A stretch of 5,764 bases of DNA from Planctomycetota bacterium (GTDB lineage: Bacteria; Planctomycetota; Phycisphaerae; UBA1845; PWPN01): NCBI GenBank assembly GCA_016209665.1, contig JACQVT010000296.1:1-5764 (forward strand), given 5' to 3'. Shown here one piece after another: positions 1-5,373 of the stretch. The notes below the pieces were generated by a model. That model made no database searches and was not told where the DNA came from. It was given only the letters and a program-made list of their open reading frames with translations. The translations under genes and the position numbers were made by a program. Numbering within the stretch: the stretch's first letter is position 1; the number at the start of each line of letters is the position of its first letter.

Positions 1-2981
1 AGGGTCAGGTCATCGCTGTCGACATCGCGGTCGTTGTCAAAATCACCAGGAATCAGCGGCAGATGGGTCAAGGCGACCAACTGCGTGTCGCTGGTGAAGA
101 AGTAGATACGCTGCTTCTGGCCGGCGGTGAGCGGGCCGAGCACCGGGCCGCCCCGCGGATCAAAGAGGACGCCGGTGTCATACTCGAACCATCGCGGCTG
201 TTCGTCCTGCGGCGGGGCGGCGGTGTACATCGTGGAGTCGGTGACATTGAAGCCCACGATCGTCGTGTTCAGGACATTCGAACTCGTCCCGCACACGTAG
301 ATGCTCTTGCCGCTCTGGTTCTTGTACAGGCCGCCGACGCCCCGGTTCTCGAAGAAGTCGGGGTTCATCTGGTACCAGCCGTTGCCCGCGAAGGGGAGCG
401 GCGACGGAGCGGGCCCATGCTTGATGACCACGTTGTCGATGTAGGTCGGGCCCCCTTCGGCCGGTGTGCCGGCGGCGGTAGGCTCGACCTCAAAATCGAT
501 TCCCTCGATGAGGGTGTCGCCCGTCCCGCCGGTGGCGGTCGAGCCGTCCACGTCGAGGTTGACGGTCCCGGTGGCGGTGTTGATCACGTATTTGACGTGC
601 TGCCACTGCTGGACCACCTGGGCCGCCCCGCCGCCCCAGCCGGAGGCGCTCAACTGGCCGGTCTGGTCCCAGCCCACCGCCCACCAGCCGTCGTAGGCGG
701 CGTTGTCGGCGATCCAGAAGTTATCGCTGGTATCGTCCCGCCACTGGTCCCATTCGATGACCACAAGCTGGTCGAGGCCGGCCACCGCCCGGACGGCGCC
801 CTGCCATCCGCCGGCGGTACCCGGCGGGTCCAGCAGCATGACCTTGCCGTGCCCGCCGCCGGTGGGATCGTCCACAATCTGGACCGCGCTGTAGCCGCCG
901 GAGATGTCGTCCGCCCAACCGTCCTGGCCGGTGATCGAGCCGAGGGTATAGCTTTCGAAGTCGGTGTTGTAGGCCACGTTGGTCGGCTCGACAAACAGGC
1001 CCGGCTGCTTGATGTCCATGTAGCGGGCGATGCGGCCGCTGAAGCCGCCGCCGATCACGTCATCGCCGTCAAAGTCGACGGCACCGAAATCCTCCCACCC
1101 GTGCCAGGCCTGGCCGATGCTGTTGGCCGCCGCCGGCCGCCCGCCGTCCAGGTCCCACGTATAAAACGAGGCGCCGTAGTCGTTCCAGGTGTGCGTGCAC
1201 ACCCGGTTGGACGAGGCCACGTAGATGACGTGGCTGCGGGCGACCTTGCCGCCGTCGGCGCTCCAGGCCAACGATGCGGTATAGCTGGCCAAGTCGATCT
1301 TGACGCCGTACATTTCATGACCGGTCCCGCCGTTGGAATCGCCATTGAAATACAAACCGTGCAATCCGGCCCCCAACGCGTCGGGCACGAGCGTCATCTG
1401 TCCGCCCTGGTTGCCGCCCAGCGTGGTGGCGATGTTGCGGGCGAAAATGACCTCGCCGTTGGATGCGTTAACCGCGATGACCGCCTTGCTGGTCGTACCC
1501 GCGCCCACGACGTAGAGCGCTCCGCCGTGCAGTACAGGAGTTAACCGGTCGGCTGAAGAGGCGAAGTTGGCGTCGGGCAGCGCAGTCGACCACAGTCGCT
1601 CGCCGTCGCTCTTACGGAATGCAGCGATGCCCGTGCTGCTCAGAACGTAGACCCGGCCCGTCGGCCCACCGTCACCGACCACCGGGGAGCTGGCGTCTTC
1701 GCCGCCGAGACTGACCGGCGTGCCGCTCATGCTGCCCACCCAGCGGAAGGTGCCGTCCGGCTGGATCGAGACCAGGTAGCAGTCGGTACCCCCGATCGTT
1801 TTCCAGTACAGGTTGCCCACTTCGTCAAAGGTGATGCTGCTGCGGTGGCGCGGCCGTTTGGCCAGGGCGTGCAACGTGCTGACGTTCGCGCTCCAGTCAA
1901 CGGTGGCACCGGCGCCCCAGGCGTCGTCGAGGATCATGCTCGGGTCATCCGAGGATTGCGTGCCGGAGATGTCGCCGTGCACGGTGCCCCACGGTGAGGC
2001 CACGTTTGAACCGTCGAGCACCGGTGGCTCTTTCACGCGAATCGTGTAGCTCAGGTCGCTCGACCCGCCGCCGTTGCTCGCTCGCACGGTGACGGGGAAA
2101 TCCTGGCCGGCCTGGCCTGGGCTTGGCGTCCAGCCGCTCAGCTCCCCTGTCGTCGAGTTGATGGTCAGACCCGCCGGCCCGGTCACCAAGGACCAACTCA
2201 GCGTGCCGTCGCACGAGAAGGCCGTCATCTGACGGCTATAGGGGACGTTCGGATAGACCAGGTCCGGATCCGGCACCGGGTCGATCTGCGGTGGCTGGAT
2301 GTCGGTGAAGATCTGGAAGTTCTTGAAATCGACGAAGTCGTCGCCGTGGCCCGCCCAGTCGGTGCCGTACCAGCGGATCCGGCTGACATCAGTAATGGCG
2401 AACGTTCCTCCCTCTGTGAAGCTCCCCGGCTTGTTCACGTAGACAACGATGTGCGTCCACTCCGGATAGGGAGGATCGTTCCAAGGACTCTGCGTCGCAT
2501 ACACGATGCTGAAATCTCGGTGCCCCAGGTACGTGTTCCCGTCGTTGGCATAGGTGTAGAGCCGCAGGAACACCGGCGCATCGCCGTACTGGTTGGTGTT
2601 GGTGTTCGGATCCTGGTAGTAGCGGACGTCAAACTCGACGCGGGCGCAGATCGCCGACAAATCGAGTCCCGTGCCCGGTACGGTGATGCCGGCCAGGTTG
2701 AAGTCGATGTAATGGTAGAACCAGCCGCCGGGATCGCTGAGCAGGTTGTGCCGGGTGAAGCCCTCCGGCTCCAGGGCACCGTCCGCATAGATCGTCTGGG
2801 TGTCGATTCCCGAGAACGAAGGGACGTAGATGGCGTCTCCGCTGGGTGACTGGGTGTTGTAGGTGTAGCCCAGGTTGATCTGGGCGTTCATGGGGATGTC
2901 GACCAGCGGGGCCGACAGGGCGGTCAGCGGCGCTACCAGCAACGCGCCGACCACGGCCATACCGATCTTTCTGTGCCTCAT
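1..2981 (-). CDS. Large exported multidomain protein (jelly-roll, Ig-like, PQQ beta-propeller, dockerin-like), C-terminus beyond window
   Basis: The frame is open without a stop from the ATG at 2981 to the left edge (993 complete codons). The start is set by a strong GGAGG seven bases upstream. Residues 1-24 form a signal peptide (MRHRK, a hydrophobic run to about 21, then LSA before PLVD), so the protein is exported. Residues 25-225 are Trp/Tyr-rich and resemble a jelly-roll, possibly carbohydrate-binding. Residues 230-316 match Ig-like (He_PIG type) domains, with WSLVTGPAGLTIN, GELSGWTP and FPVTVRASN. Residues 320-654 carry PQQ-like propeller strands such as GRVYVLSSTGIAAF and ALYVVGAGTTSKAVIAV, and an acidic DFDGDD loop at 636-641. 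Residues 671-856 are a second jelly-roll, homologous to the PEP-CTERM protein at the right edge. Residues 885-970 look propeller-like again. Residues 979-993 (GDFDNDRDVDSDDLT) fit the first calcium loop of a dockerin. No catalytic motif is visible. A role in binding or scaffolding at the cell surface is inferred; the exact ligand is unknown. Confidence 0.93.
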   Translation of the reverse strand, partial: MRHRKIGMAVVGALLVAPLTALSAPLVDIPMNAQINLGYTYNTQSPSGDAIYVPSFSGIDTQTIYADGALEPEGFTRHNLLSDPGGWFYHYIDFNLAGITVPGTGLDLSAICARVEFDVRYYQDPNTNTNQYGDAPVFLRLYTYANDGNTYLGHRDFSIVYATQSPWNDPPYPEWTHIVVYVNKPGSFTEGGTFAITDVSRIRWYGTDWAGHGDDFVDFKNFQIFTDIQPPQIDPVPDPDLVYPNVPYSRQMTAFSCDGTLSWSLVTGPAGLTINSTTGELSGWTPSPGQAGQDFPVTVRASNGGGSSDLSYTIRVKEPPVLDGSNVASPWGTVHGDISGTQSSDDPSMILDDAWGAGATVDWSANVSTLHALAKRPRHRSSITFDEVGNLYWKTIGGTDCYLVSIQPDGTFRWVGSMSGTPVSLGGEDASSPVVGDGGPTGRVYVLSSTGIAAFRKSDGERLWSTALPDANFASSADRLTPVLHGGALYVVGAGTTSKAVIAVNASNGEVIFARNIATTLGGNQGGQMTLVPDALGAGLHGLYFNGDSNGGTGHEMYGVKIDLASYTASLAWSADGGKVARSHVIYVASSNRVCTHTWNDYGASFYTWDLDGGRPAAANSIGQAWHGWEDFGAVDFDGDDVIGGGFSGRIARYMDIKQPGLFVEPTNVAYNTDFESYTLGSITGQDGWADDISGGYSAVQIVDDPTGGGHGKVMLLDPPGTAGGWQGAVRAVAGLDQLVVIEWDQWRDDTSDNFWIADNAAYDGWWAVGWDQTGQLSASGWGGGAAQVVQQWQHVKYVINTATGTVNLDVDGSTATGGTGDTLIEGIDFEVEPTAAGTPAEGGPTYIDNVVIKHGPAPSPLPFAGNGWYQMNPDFFENRGVGGLYKNQSGKSIYVCGTSSNVLNTTIVGFNVTDSTMYTAAPPQDEQPRWFEYDTGVLFDPRGGPVLGPLTAGQKQRIYFFTSDTQLVALTHLPLIPGDFDNDRDVDSDDLT
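423..725 (-). repeat. Domain copy shared with the PEP-CTERM gene (first copy)
   Basis: This part of the large gene encodes residues 753-853, starting DNFWIADNAAYDGWWAV and ending GGPTYIDNVVI. It aligns with 5446-5745, starting DNLWYADTIAFDGWWAI and ending GPTYIDNLRM. The first 24 residues agree at 15 positions. WQHVKY, the GID-EVEPT segment and PTYIDN are almost identical, and the lengths differ only by small gaps. The similarity is also visible in the DNA. It is a diverged domain duplication or shared module, not a recent DNA repeat. Confidence 0.8.
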
Positions 2982-2988
2982 TGCGTCG

Positions 2989-2995
2989 CCTCCTT
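2989..2995 (-). promoter_or_regulatory. Ribosome binding site of the large exported protein
   Basis: On the minus strand the sequence reads AAAAGGAGG, then seven bases, then ATG at 2981. This near-perfect Shine-Dalgarno sequence fixes the start codon, and the signal peptide begins directly at that ATG. Confidence 0.85.
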
Positions 2996-3079
2996 TTCTT
3001 GGGTCCAGGTCCGAGTCAGGTTGCGTACGAGACGTGCCACAACAGCTCGCCTTGGGATGCCTGTACATGAACTTGCCCT

Positions 3080-3112
3080 CCGTCAGACGGTTTACCTTCC
3101 GCCGTGGCACGG
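3080..3112. promoter_or_regulatory. Pair of matching palindromes, possible operator
   Basis: Two 11-bp palindromes, CCGTCAGACGG (3080-3090) and CCGTGGCACGG (3102-3112), share the form CCGT-N3-ACGG. Their centres are 22 bp apart, about two helical turns, so both would face the same side of the DNA. They lie about 100-130 bases upstream of the large exported gene and inside the 197-base gap after the pseudopilin gene. An 8-bp inverted copy of part of the second one occurs at 3033-3040. A dimeric regulator binding here is an inference. I found no convincing sigma-70 promoter in this gap, and no terminator with a T tract for the pseudopilin gene. Confidence 0.35.
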
Positions 3113-3178
3113 TCGGCCCCGGCGCTTCGCCTCTTCCCTCGCCCTGCACCCCCTGGAAGTGCCTCCCCCGCGTTCACA

Positions 3179-4156
3179 TTATTTTCGCCACCCCTTGCGG
3201 ATCTTGACCGCACCGGGCCAGCGGCACAGGCCGGTTGTTTTGTCATGCTGCGACCACCACCCGGGATCAAGCTGGTCCGGATAGCTGTCCATCACACTTC
3301 CGCTTCCTTCAGGATAGTTGTTGTTCGTAGTCGGATACGGATTGCCGTTGATATCCAGGGTGTTGGCATTGCTGGCCCAACCGATCAGTGTATGCTCGCC
3401 CGACCGCCAGAAGAACTTGTCGCTCGTGCGAAGACCGCGCAACTGGTTCTTGTCGTTGGGATAGTAATCGCCTAGATTCAGTCTGACGCTCCGTACGTTG
3501 TTGTCGAGAAACAGCACGTTGGCGGAGGGCATGCGTCCCGAGCCATGCCGATATCCGACGGTGGTTCCGCCCCAATACATGTAAGTGGCCAGCCGCTTCG
3601 GCAGGCCGGGAACGCCGAAGCCGTGCAGCCAGTCCCACCATCCGTCGGCGGCCAGGACGATGCTGCTCTGATACCGGTCGATCCTGAAGCCCGAACCCGA
3701 CACCTTCCAGCCCCAACTAGCGCAGGGCACGCTGATGCCGTAACTGTAATCCACGCCCCATTCGCCGCTGGGATGTTTGAAGCCCCACTCCGCTCCCCGT
3801 GAAATCATGAGGTTGTCCGGCTTGAGATCTTTGGGGCAATCGCCCACAGTGAGTTCCTTGAGAAAGCGGTTAGCGTAAAGCACGTCGATCCAGGTGGCCA
3901 TGACCCAGCCGGAATCCCTCATGTGCTGGGATACGTTGCCGTCGTCCCAGAGGGGATATGCCTTGTAGGTGTCGAAGCAGTAGCGCATCGCGAGACCGAC
4001 CTGGTTCAGGCGGGCCTTGCAGGCCGTGTTCTTGGTCTCGTCCCGGGCCGCCGACAGAGAAGGGAGTAAAATCGAGATCAGCAGCGCAATGATGGCGACG
4101 ACGACGAGCACTTCGATGAGCGTGAATCCGTTCGTCTGGCGGCGAGTTCGATCCAT
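3179..4156 (-). CDS. Prepilin-type N-terminal cleavage/methylation protein (pseudopilin-like)
   Basis: This 325-residue protein begins with a classic type IV prepilin leader: MDRTRRQTNG, cleavage expected between Gly10 and Phe11, then FTLIEVLVVV with the conserved Glu at position 5 of the mature form (Glu15). The hydrophobic helix runs to about residue 34 and would anchor the protein in the inner membrane or pack it into a filament after cleavage by a prepilin peptidase. The segment CKARLNQVGLAMRYCFDTYKAYP (46-68, quoted in part by family resemblance) is typical of the large planctomycete pseudopilin families. Residues 204-221 (H, then ANVLFLDNNV) match the C-terminal H...DG motif of these families, but with a longer spacing and Asn for Gly. 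The body is rich in Trp, Tyr and Gly. It lies 35 bases after a zinc-ribbon gene, probably in one transcript. Planctomycetes carry many such paralogues and individual functions are mostly unknown; a minor pseudopilin or surface protein is the best guess. Confidence 0.92.
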   Translation of the reverse strand: MDRTRRQTNGFTLIEVLVVVAIIALLISILLPSLSAARDETKNTACKARLNQVGLAMRYCFDTYKAYPLWDDGNVSQHMRDSGWVMATWIDVLYANRFLKELTVGDCPKDLKPDNLMISRGAEWGFKHPSGEWGVDYSYGISVPCASWGWKVSGSGFRIDRYQSSIVLAADGWWDWLHGFGVPGLPKRLATYMYWGGTTVGYRHGSGRMPSANVLFLDNNVRSVRLNLGDYYPNDKNQLRGLRTSDKFFWRSGEHTLIGWASNANTLDINGNPYPTTNNNYPEGSGSVMDSYPDQLDPGWWSQHDKTTGLCRWPGAVKIRKGWRK

Positions 4157-4164
4157 GTTGGCGA

Positions 4165-4169
4165 TCCTT
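4165..4169 (-). promoter_or_regulatory. Ribosome binding site of the pseudopilin-like gene
   Basis: AAGGA on the minus strand lies eight bases before the ATG at 4156. It falls between the intercistronic hairpin (4173-4191) and the start codon, so the hairpin leaves the site exposed. Confidence 0.7.
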
Positions 4170-4172
4170 CCA

Positions 4173-4191
4173 CGACGGGAACATCCCGTCG
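4173..4191 (-). other. Perfect intercistronic hairpin
   Basis: CGACGGGA (minus strand) is followed by TGT and then TCCCGTCG, an 8-bp perfect stem with a 3-base loop. It directly abuts the TAG stop codon of the zinc-ribbon gene (4192-4194) and ends a few bases before the ribosome binding site of the next gene. No T tract follows, so it is not a standard intrinsic terminator. A role as an mRNA-stabilising, processing or partial-attenuation element within the operon is inferred. Confidence 0.55.
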
Positions 4192-4542
4192 CTATTCAGC
4201 CGCGGCTCGTCCGGTCATTGCGCTCTGGCATTTCGGGCACGTGGGCATCATCGGCTGCCGGGGCGGGTCGCCCCCGGGAGGCGGCGTGAACGTGTTGCCG
4301 CACTTGCCGCATTGCCAGACGAACCAGGCCGTCTTGCCGTGGCACTTGGGGCACTCCCTCGGCGGCACATCACCGACGTCCAACTCCGCCGGGAAATCGT
4401 GCCCGCAAGACAGACAGTGCAACCTGGCATTGTACTCCCGCCGGCTGGTGAGATCGTTGACGCTCCCGGCGCGGAAATAGTAGACGGCTCCGGCCGCTCC
4501 GAAGAGCACGACGATCAGAATGATGCGCCCGGCCCGGTTCAT
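4192..4542 (-). CDS. Small membrane-anchored double zinc-ribbon protein
   Basis: This 116-residue protein of unknown function starts MNRAGR, followed by one transmembrane helix (about residues 7-23, IILIVVLFGAAGAVYYF) and then a soluble domain. Four CxxC pairs stand at 43-46 (CLSC), 64-67 (CPKC), 78-81 (CGKC) and 102-105 (CPKC), the pattern of two zinc-ribbon knuckle sets. The linker is Pro- and Gly-rich (87-100). The frame is open up to an ATG at 4656, but the 38 extra codons have only about 53% G/C at third positions, unlike the body, and that ATG overlaps a likely -10 box. The ATG at 4542 places the membrane helix at the N-terminus and is preferred, although its Shine-Dalgarno sequence is weak. 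The pseudopilin-like gene follows after 35 bases, so the two are probably co-transcribed. An accessory role in pseudopilin assembly or a redox/metal function is only a guess. Confidence 0.8.
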   Translation of the reverse strand: MNRAGRIILIVVLFGAAGAVYYFRAGSVNDLTSRREYNARLHCLSCGHDFPAELDVGDVPPRECPKCHGKTAWFVWQCGKCGNTFTPPPGGDPPRQPMMPTCPKCQSAMTGRAAAE

Positions 4543-4654
4543 AGTAGACCCATCTTGCTGAGTCTCCCGATGGCTTACCCTTCGCCCGGCGAACGGTTGA
4601 ATCGAGATGTCGCAACTCTGGCCGAGACAGAGACCGGATTCAAATGCTGGTCGC

Positions 4655-4683
4655 ATATTACCCCCGTTTCACCCGCGCTTCAA
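4655..4683 (-). promoter_or_regulatory. Candidate sigma-70 promoter of the zinc-ribbon/pseudopilin operon
   Basis: On the minus strand, TTGAAG (4678-4683) and TAATAT (4655-4660) are separated by exactly 17 bases; each matches the consensus at four of six positions. Transcription would begin near 4648 and give a leader of roughly 105 bases before the ATG at 4542. The AT-rich -10 box stands out in GC-rich surroundings. Its overlap with the upstream ATG at 4656 argues against that ATG as the gene start. Confidence 0.45.
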
Positions 4684-4756
4684 GCCTCCCCCCCTGGAAA
4701 AAGCGTGGGTCCGCACCTCCATTCCGCCTGGAGAAGCCCGGCCAGGTTACGGTAGG

Positions 4757-4784
4757 ACGTTACTTCGTGAACCTCAAGTGACGT
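4757..4784. repeat. Imperfect inverted repeat upstream of the operon promoter
   Basis: ACGTTACTT (4757-4765) and AAGTGACGT (4776-4784) are inverted copies with one mismatch, which is a G-U pair in RNA, around a 10-base centre. It lies about 75 bases upstream of the -35 box of the zinc-ribbon operon. It could be a regulator site or a transcript hairpin; neither can be shown from the sequence. Confidence 0.3.
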
Positions 4785-4817
4785 GCCCCAGGAGGTTCTC
4801 AGGCATGCGACTACGAA

Positions 4818-4847
4818 CGGGCGGGGGACGGCGGGGACGCCCGCCCG
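4818..4847. repeat. GC-rich perfect inverted repeat
   Basis: CGGGCGGG (4818-4825) and CCCGCCCG (4840-4847) are perfect inverted copies around a 14-base loop, itself made of two GGGGACG-like units. There is no T tract on either side, so an ordinary intrinsic terminator is not supported. GC-rich hairpins with GGACG-type loops recur between genes in planctomycete genomes, as far as I recall; this one may be a copy of such an element. Confidence 0.4.
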
Positions 4848-4980
4848 CGGTCGCCCAACCGTGCCGCGACCAGGTCGCTCTCATCGGCCTCTCGCCTGGG
4901 CAGTCGGCCGACGATCGGGCAAACAGCAGGCTTCCACCACAGCTCGCATCGATGCCTTGGAGCGCGTGTGAGACGCCTTT

Positions 4981-5091
4981 TCCGAACCGCGCCCGTGAGA
5001 AAGCCGTCTGAGTGGGACGGCGCCCGGGGCTCCAACGCGGCTCCCTTACGGTCGCGGTTCGGACTGGGCGCTCTGACGGTCGCGGTTCGGA
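4981..5091. repeat. Cluster of three short interspersed repeats (core ACGGTCGCGGTTCGGA)
   Basis: Two direct copies of the core ACGGTCGCGGTTCGGA start at 5048 and 5076, a 28-base period, each preceded by GCTC. A third, slightly diverged copy lies inverted at 4981-5004. The inverted copy can pair with the one at 5040-5063 to form a long hairpin. Within its loop, at 5003-5021, lies a smaller perfect 6-bp stem (GCCGTC / GACGGC). Read as protein, these repeats give strings like RTATVR and NRDRKGAA, which I recognise from mis-annotated short proteins of planctomycetes. They are most likely non-coding interspersed repeats. Confidence 0.6.
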
Positions 5092-5134
5092 TAAGCCTCT
5101 CGCTTCCCACACACCCCCTTGGAAATCCGGGCTC

Positions 5135-5162
5135 TTGGCAGACGAGACAATCGAGGTATTCT
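5135..5162 (+). promoter_or_regulatory. Candidate sigma-70 promoter of the small plus-strand gene
   Basis: TTGGCA (5135-5140, five of six consensus bases) is followed after 16 bases by TATTCT (5157-5162, four of six). Transcription would start near 5169 and leave a leader of about 70 bases before the ribosome binding site at 5230-5236. No minus-strand gene nearby explains it. Confidence 0.4.
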
Positions 5163-5229
5163 CTGGGGAGAGTATTCCGCGCGCCACCGACGTGTACGGC
5201 TCAGCGACCTGTGGGTGTCTCTGCCGTCA

Positions 5230-5236
5230 AGAGGAG
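5230..5236 (+). promoter_or_regulatory. Ribosome binding site of the small plus-strand gene
   Basis: AGAGGAG is three bases from the ATG at 5240, which is too close and opens a frame of only 19 codons with poor codon use. It is seven bases, a normal distance, from the ATC at 5244, where the frame with coding-like codon use begins. Confidence 0.45.
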
Positions 5237-5243
5237 CCTATGA

Positions 5244-5342
5244 ATCGTCTACTGGCGCCAGTCCATGCCGGGCCTGGACAACGAGGCCGTCGACGATGAC
5301 GACAAGCCCATGAAGAACTGGTGGCCGTTCCTGTTCTACTAA
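5244..5342 (+). CDS. Candidate small protein gene (about 32 residues) with a problematic start codon
   Basis: The frame from 5244 to the TAA at 5340-5342 encodes IVYWRQSMPGLDNEAV, then an acidic DDDDK stretch, and ends MKNWWPFLFY. Of its 32 codons, 31 end in G or C, as expected for a real gene in this genome; the overlapping frame from the ATG at 5240 has only about 6 of 18. A strong Shine-Dalgarno sequence and a promoter candidate lie upstream. The obstacle is the start: the ATG at 5240 is one base out of frame, and the TGA at 5241-5243 closes this frame just before 5244. Options are an AUC start at 5244 with ideal spacing, an internal ATG at 5265 (25 residues, no Shine-Dalgarno sequence), or a one-base insertion (ATGA-ATC for ATG-ATC) that broke the gene or is a sequencing error. 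I do not recognise the family. It converges on the PEP-CTERM gene, 31 bases apart. Confidence 0.35.
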   Translation: MVYWRQSMPGLDNEAVDDDDKPMKNWWPFLFY

Positions 5343-5373
5343 CCGCCCGTTGCTGCACAGTCCTCGCCTTGAC

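Larger units (their letters stand above)
4543..5239. other. Long intergenic region without a convincing gene
   Basis: About 700 bases between the zinc-ribbon gene and the small plus-strand gene hold no frame with coding-like codon use. Frames that stay open here on either strand translate to Arg/Pro/Gly-rich strings with the signature of translated GC-rich repeats. The region contains a promoter for the zinc-ribbon operon (4655-4683), an inverted repeat (4757-4784), a GC-rich hairpin (4818-4847), an interspersed-repeat cluster (4981-5091) and a plus-strand promoter candidate (5135-5162), each listed separately. Confidence 0.7.

Noticed and set aside
63..1544. 493-codon open frame on the plus strand
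   Set aside because: It lies wholly antisense to the large exported gene. Its product is an Ala/Val/Gly/Arg/Asp-rich string with no fold-like pattern, a common by-product of GC-rich coding DNA. The minus-strand frame has a signal peptide and recognisable domains.
2346..2849. 167-codon open frame on the plus strand
   Set aside because: It is antisense to the N-terminal part of the large gene, with no recognisable domain or ribosome binding site.
3022..3039. Sigma-54-like promoter (TGGCACG then ACGCA on the minus strand)
   Set aside because: The distance between the GG and GC elements is two bases longer than this strict promoter type allows.
4607..5187. Overlapping open frames on both strands (4607-5011 plus, 4774-5187 minus)
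   Set aside because: They translate hairpins and interspersed repeats into Arg/Pro-rich sequence, lack coding-like codon use and overlap a promoter and repeat cluster.
5240..5299. 19-residue peptide from the ATG at 5240
   Set aside because: The Shine-Dalgarno spacing is only three bases and only about a third of its codons end in G or C, whereas the overlapping frame looks coding.
5289..5306. DDDDK motif resembling an enterokinase or tag sequence
   Set aside because: It sits in a natural-looking frame with no other vector or tag sequence nearby; a chance acidic run is the simpler explanation.
5343..5373. Bidirectional terminator between the converging genes
   Set aside because: The 31-base gap has no stable stem followed by a T tract on either strand.
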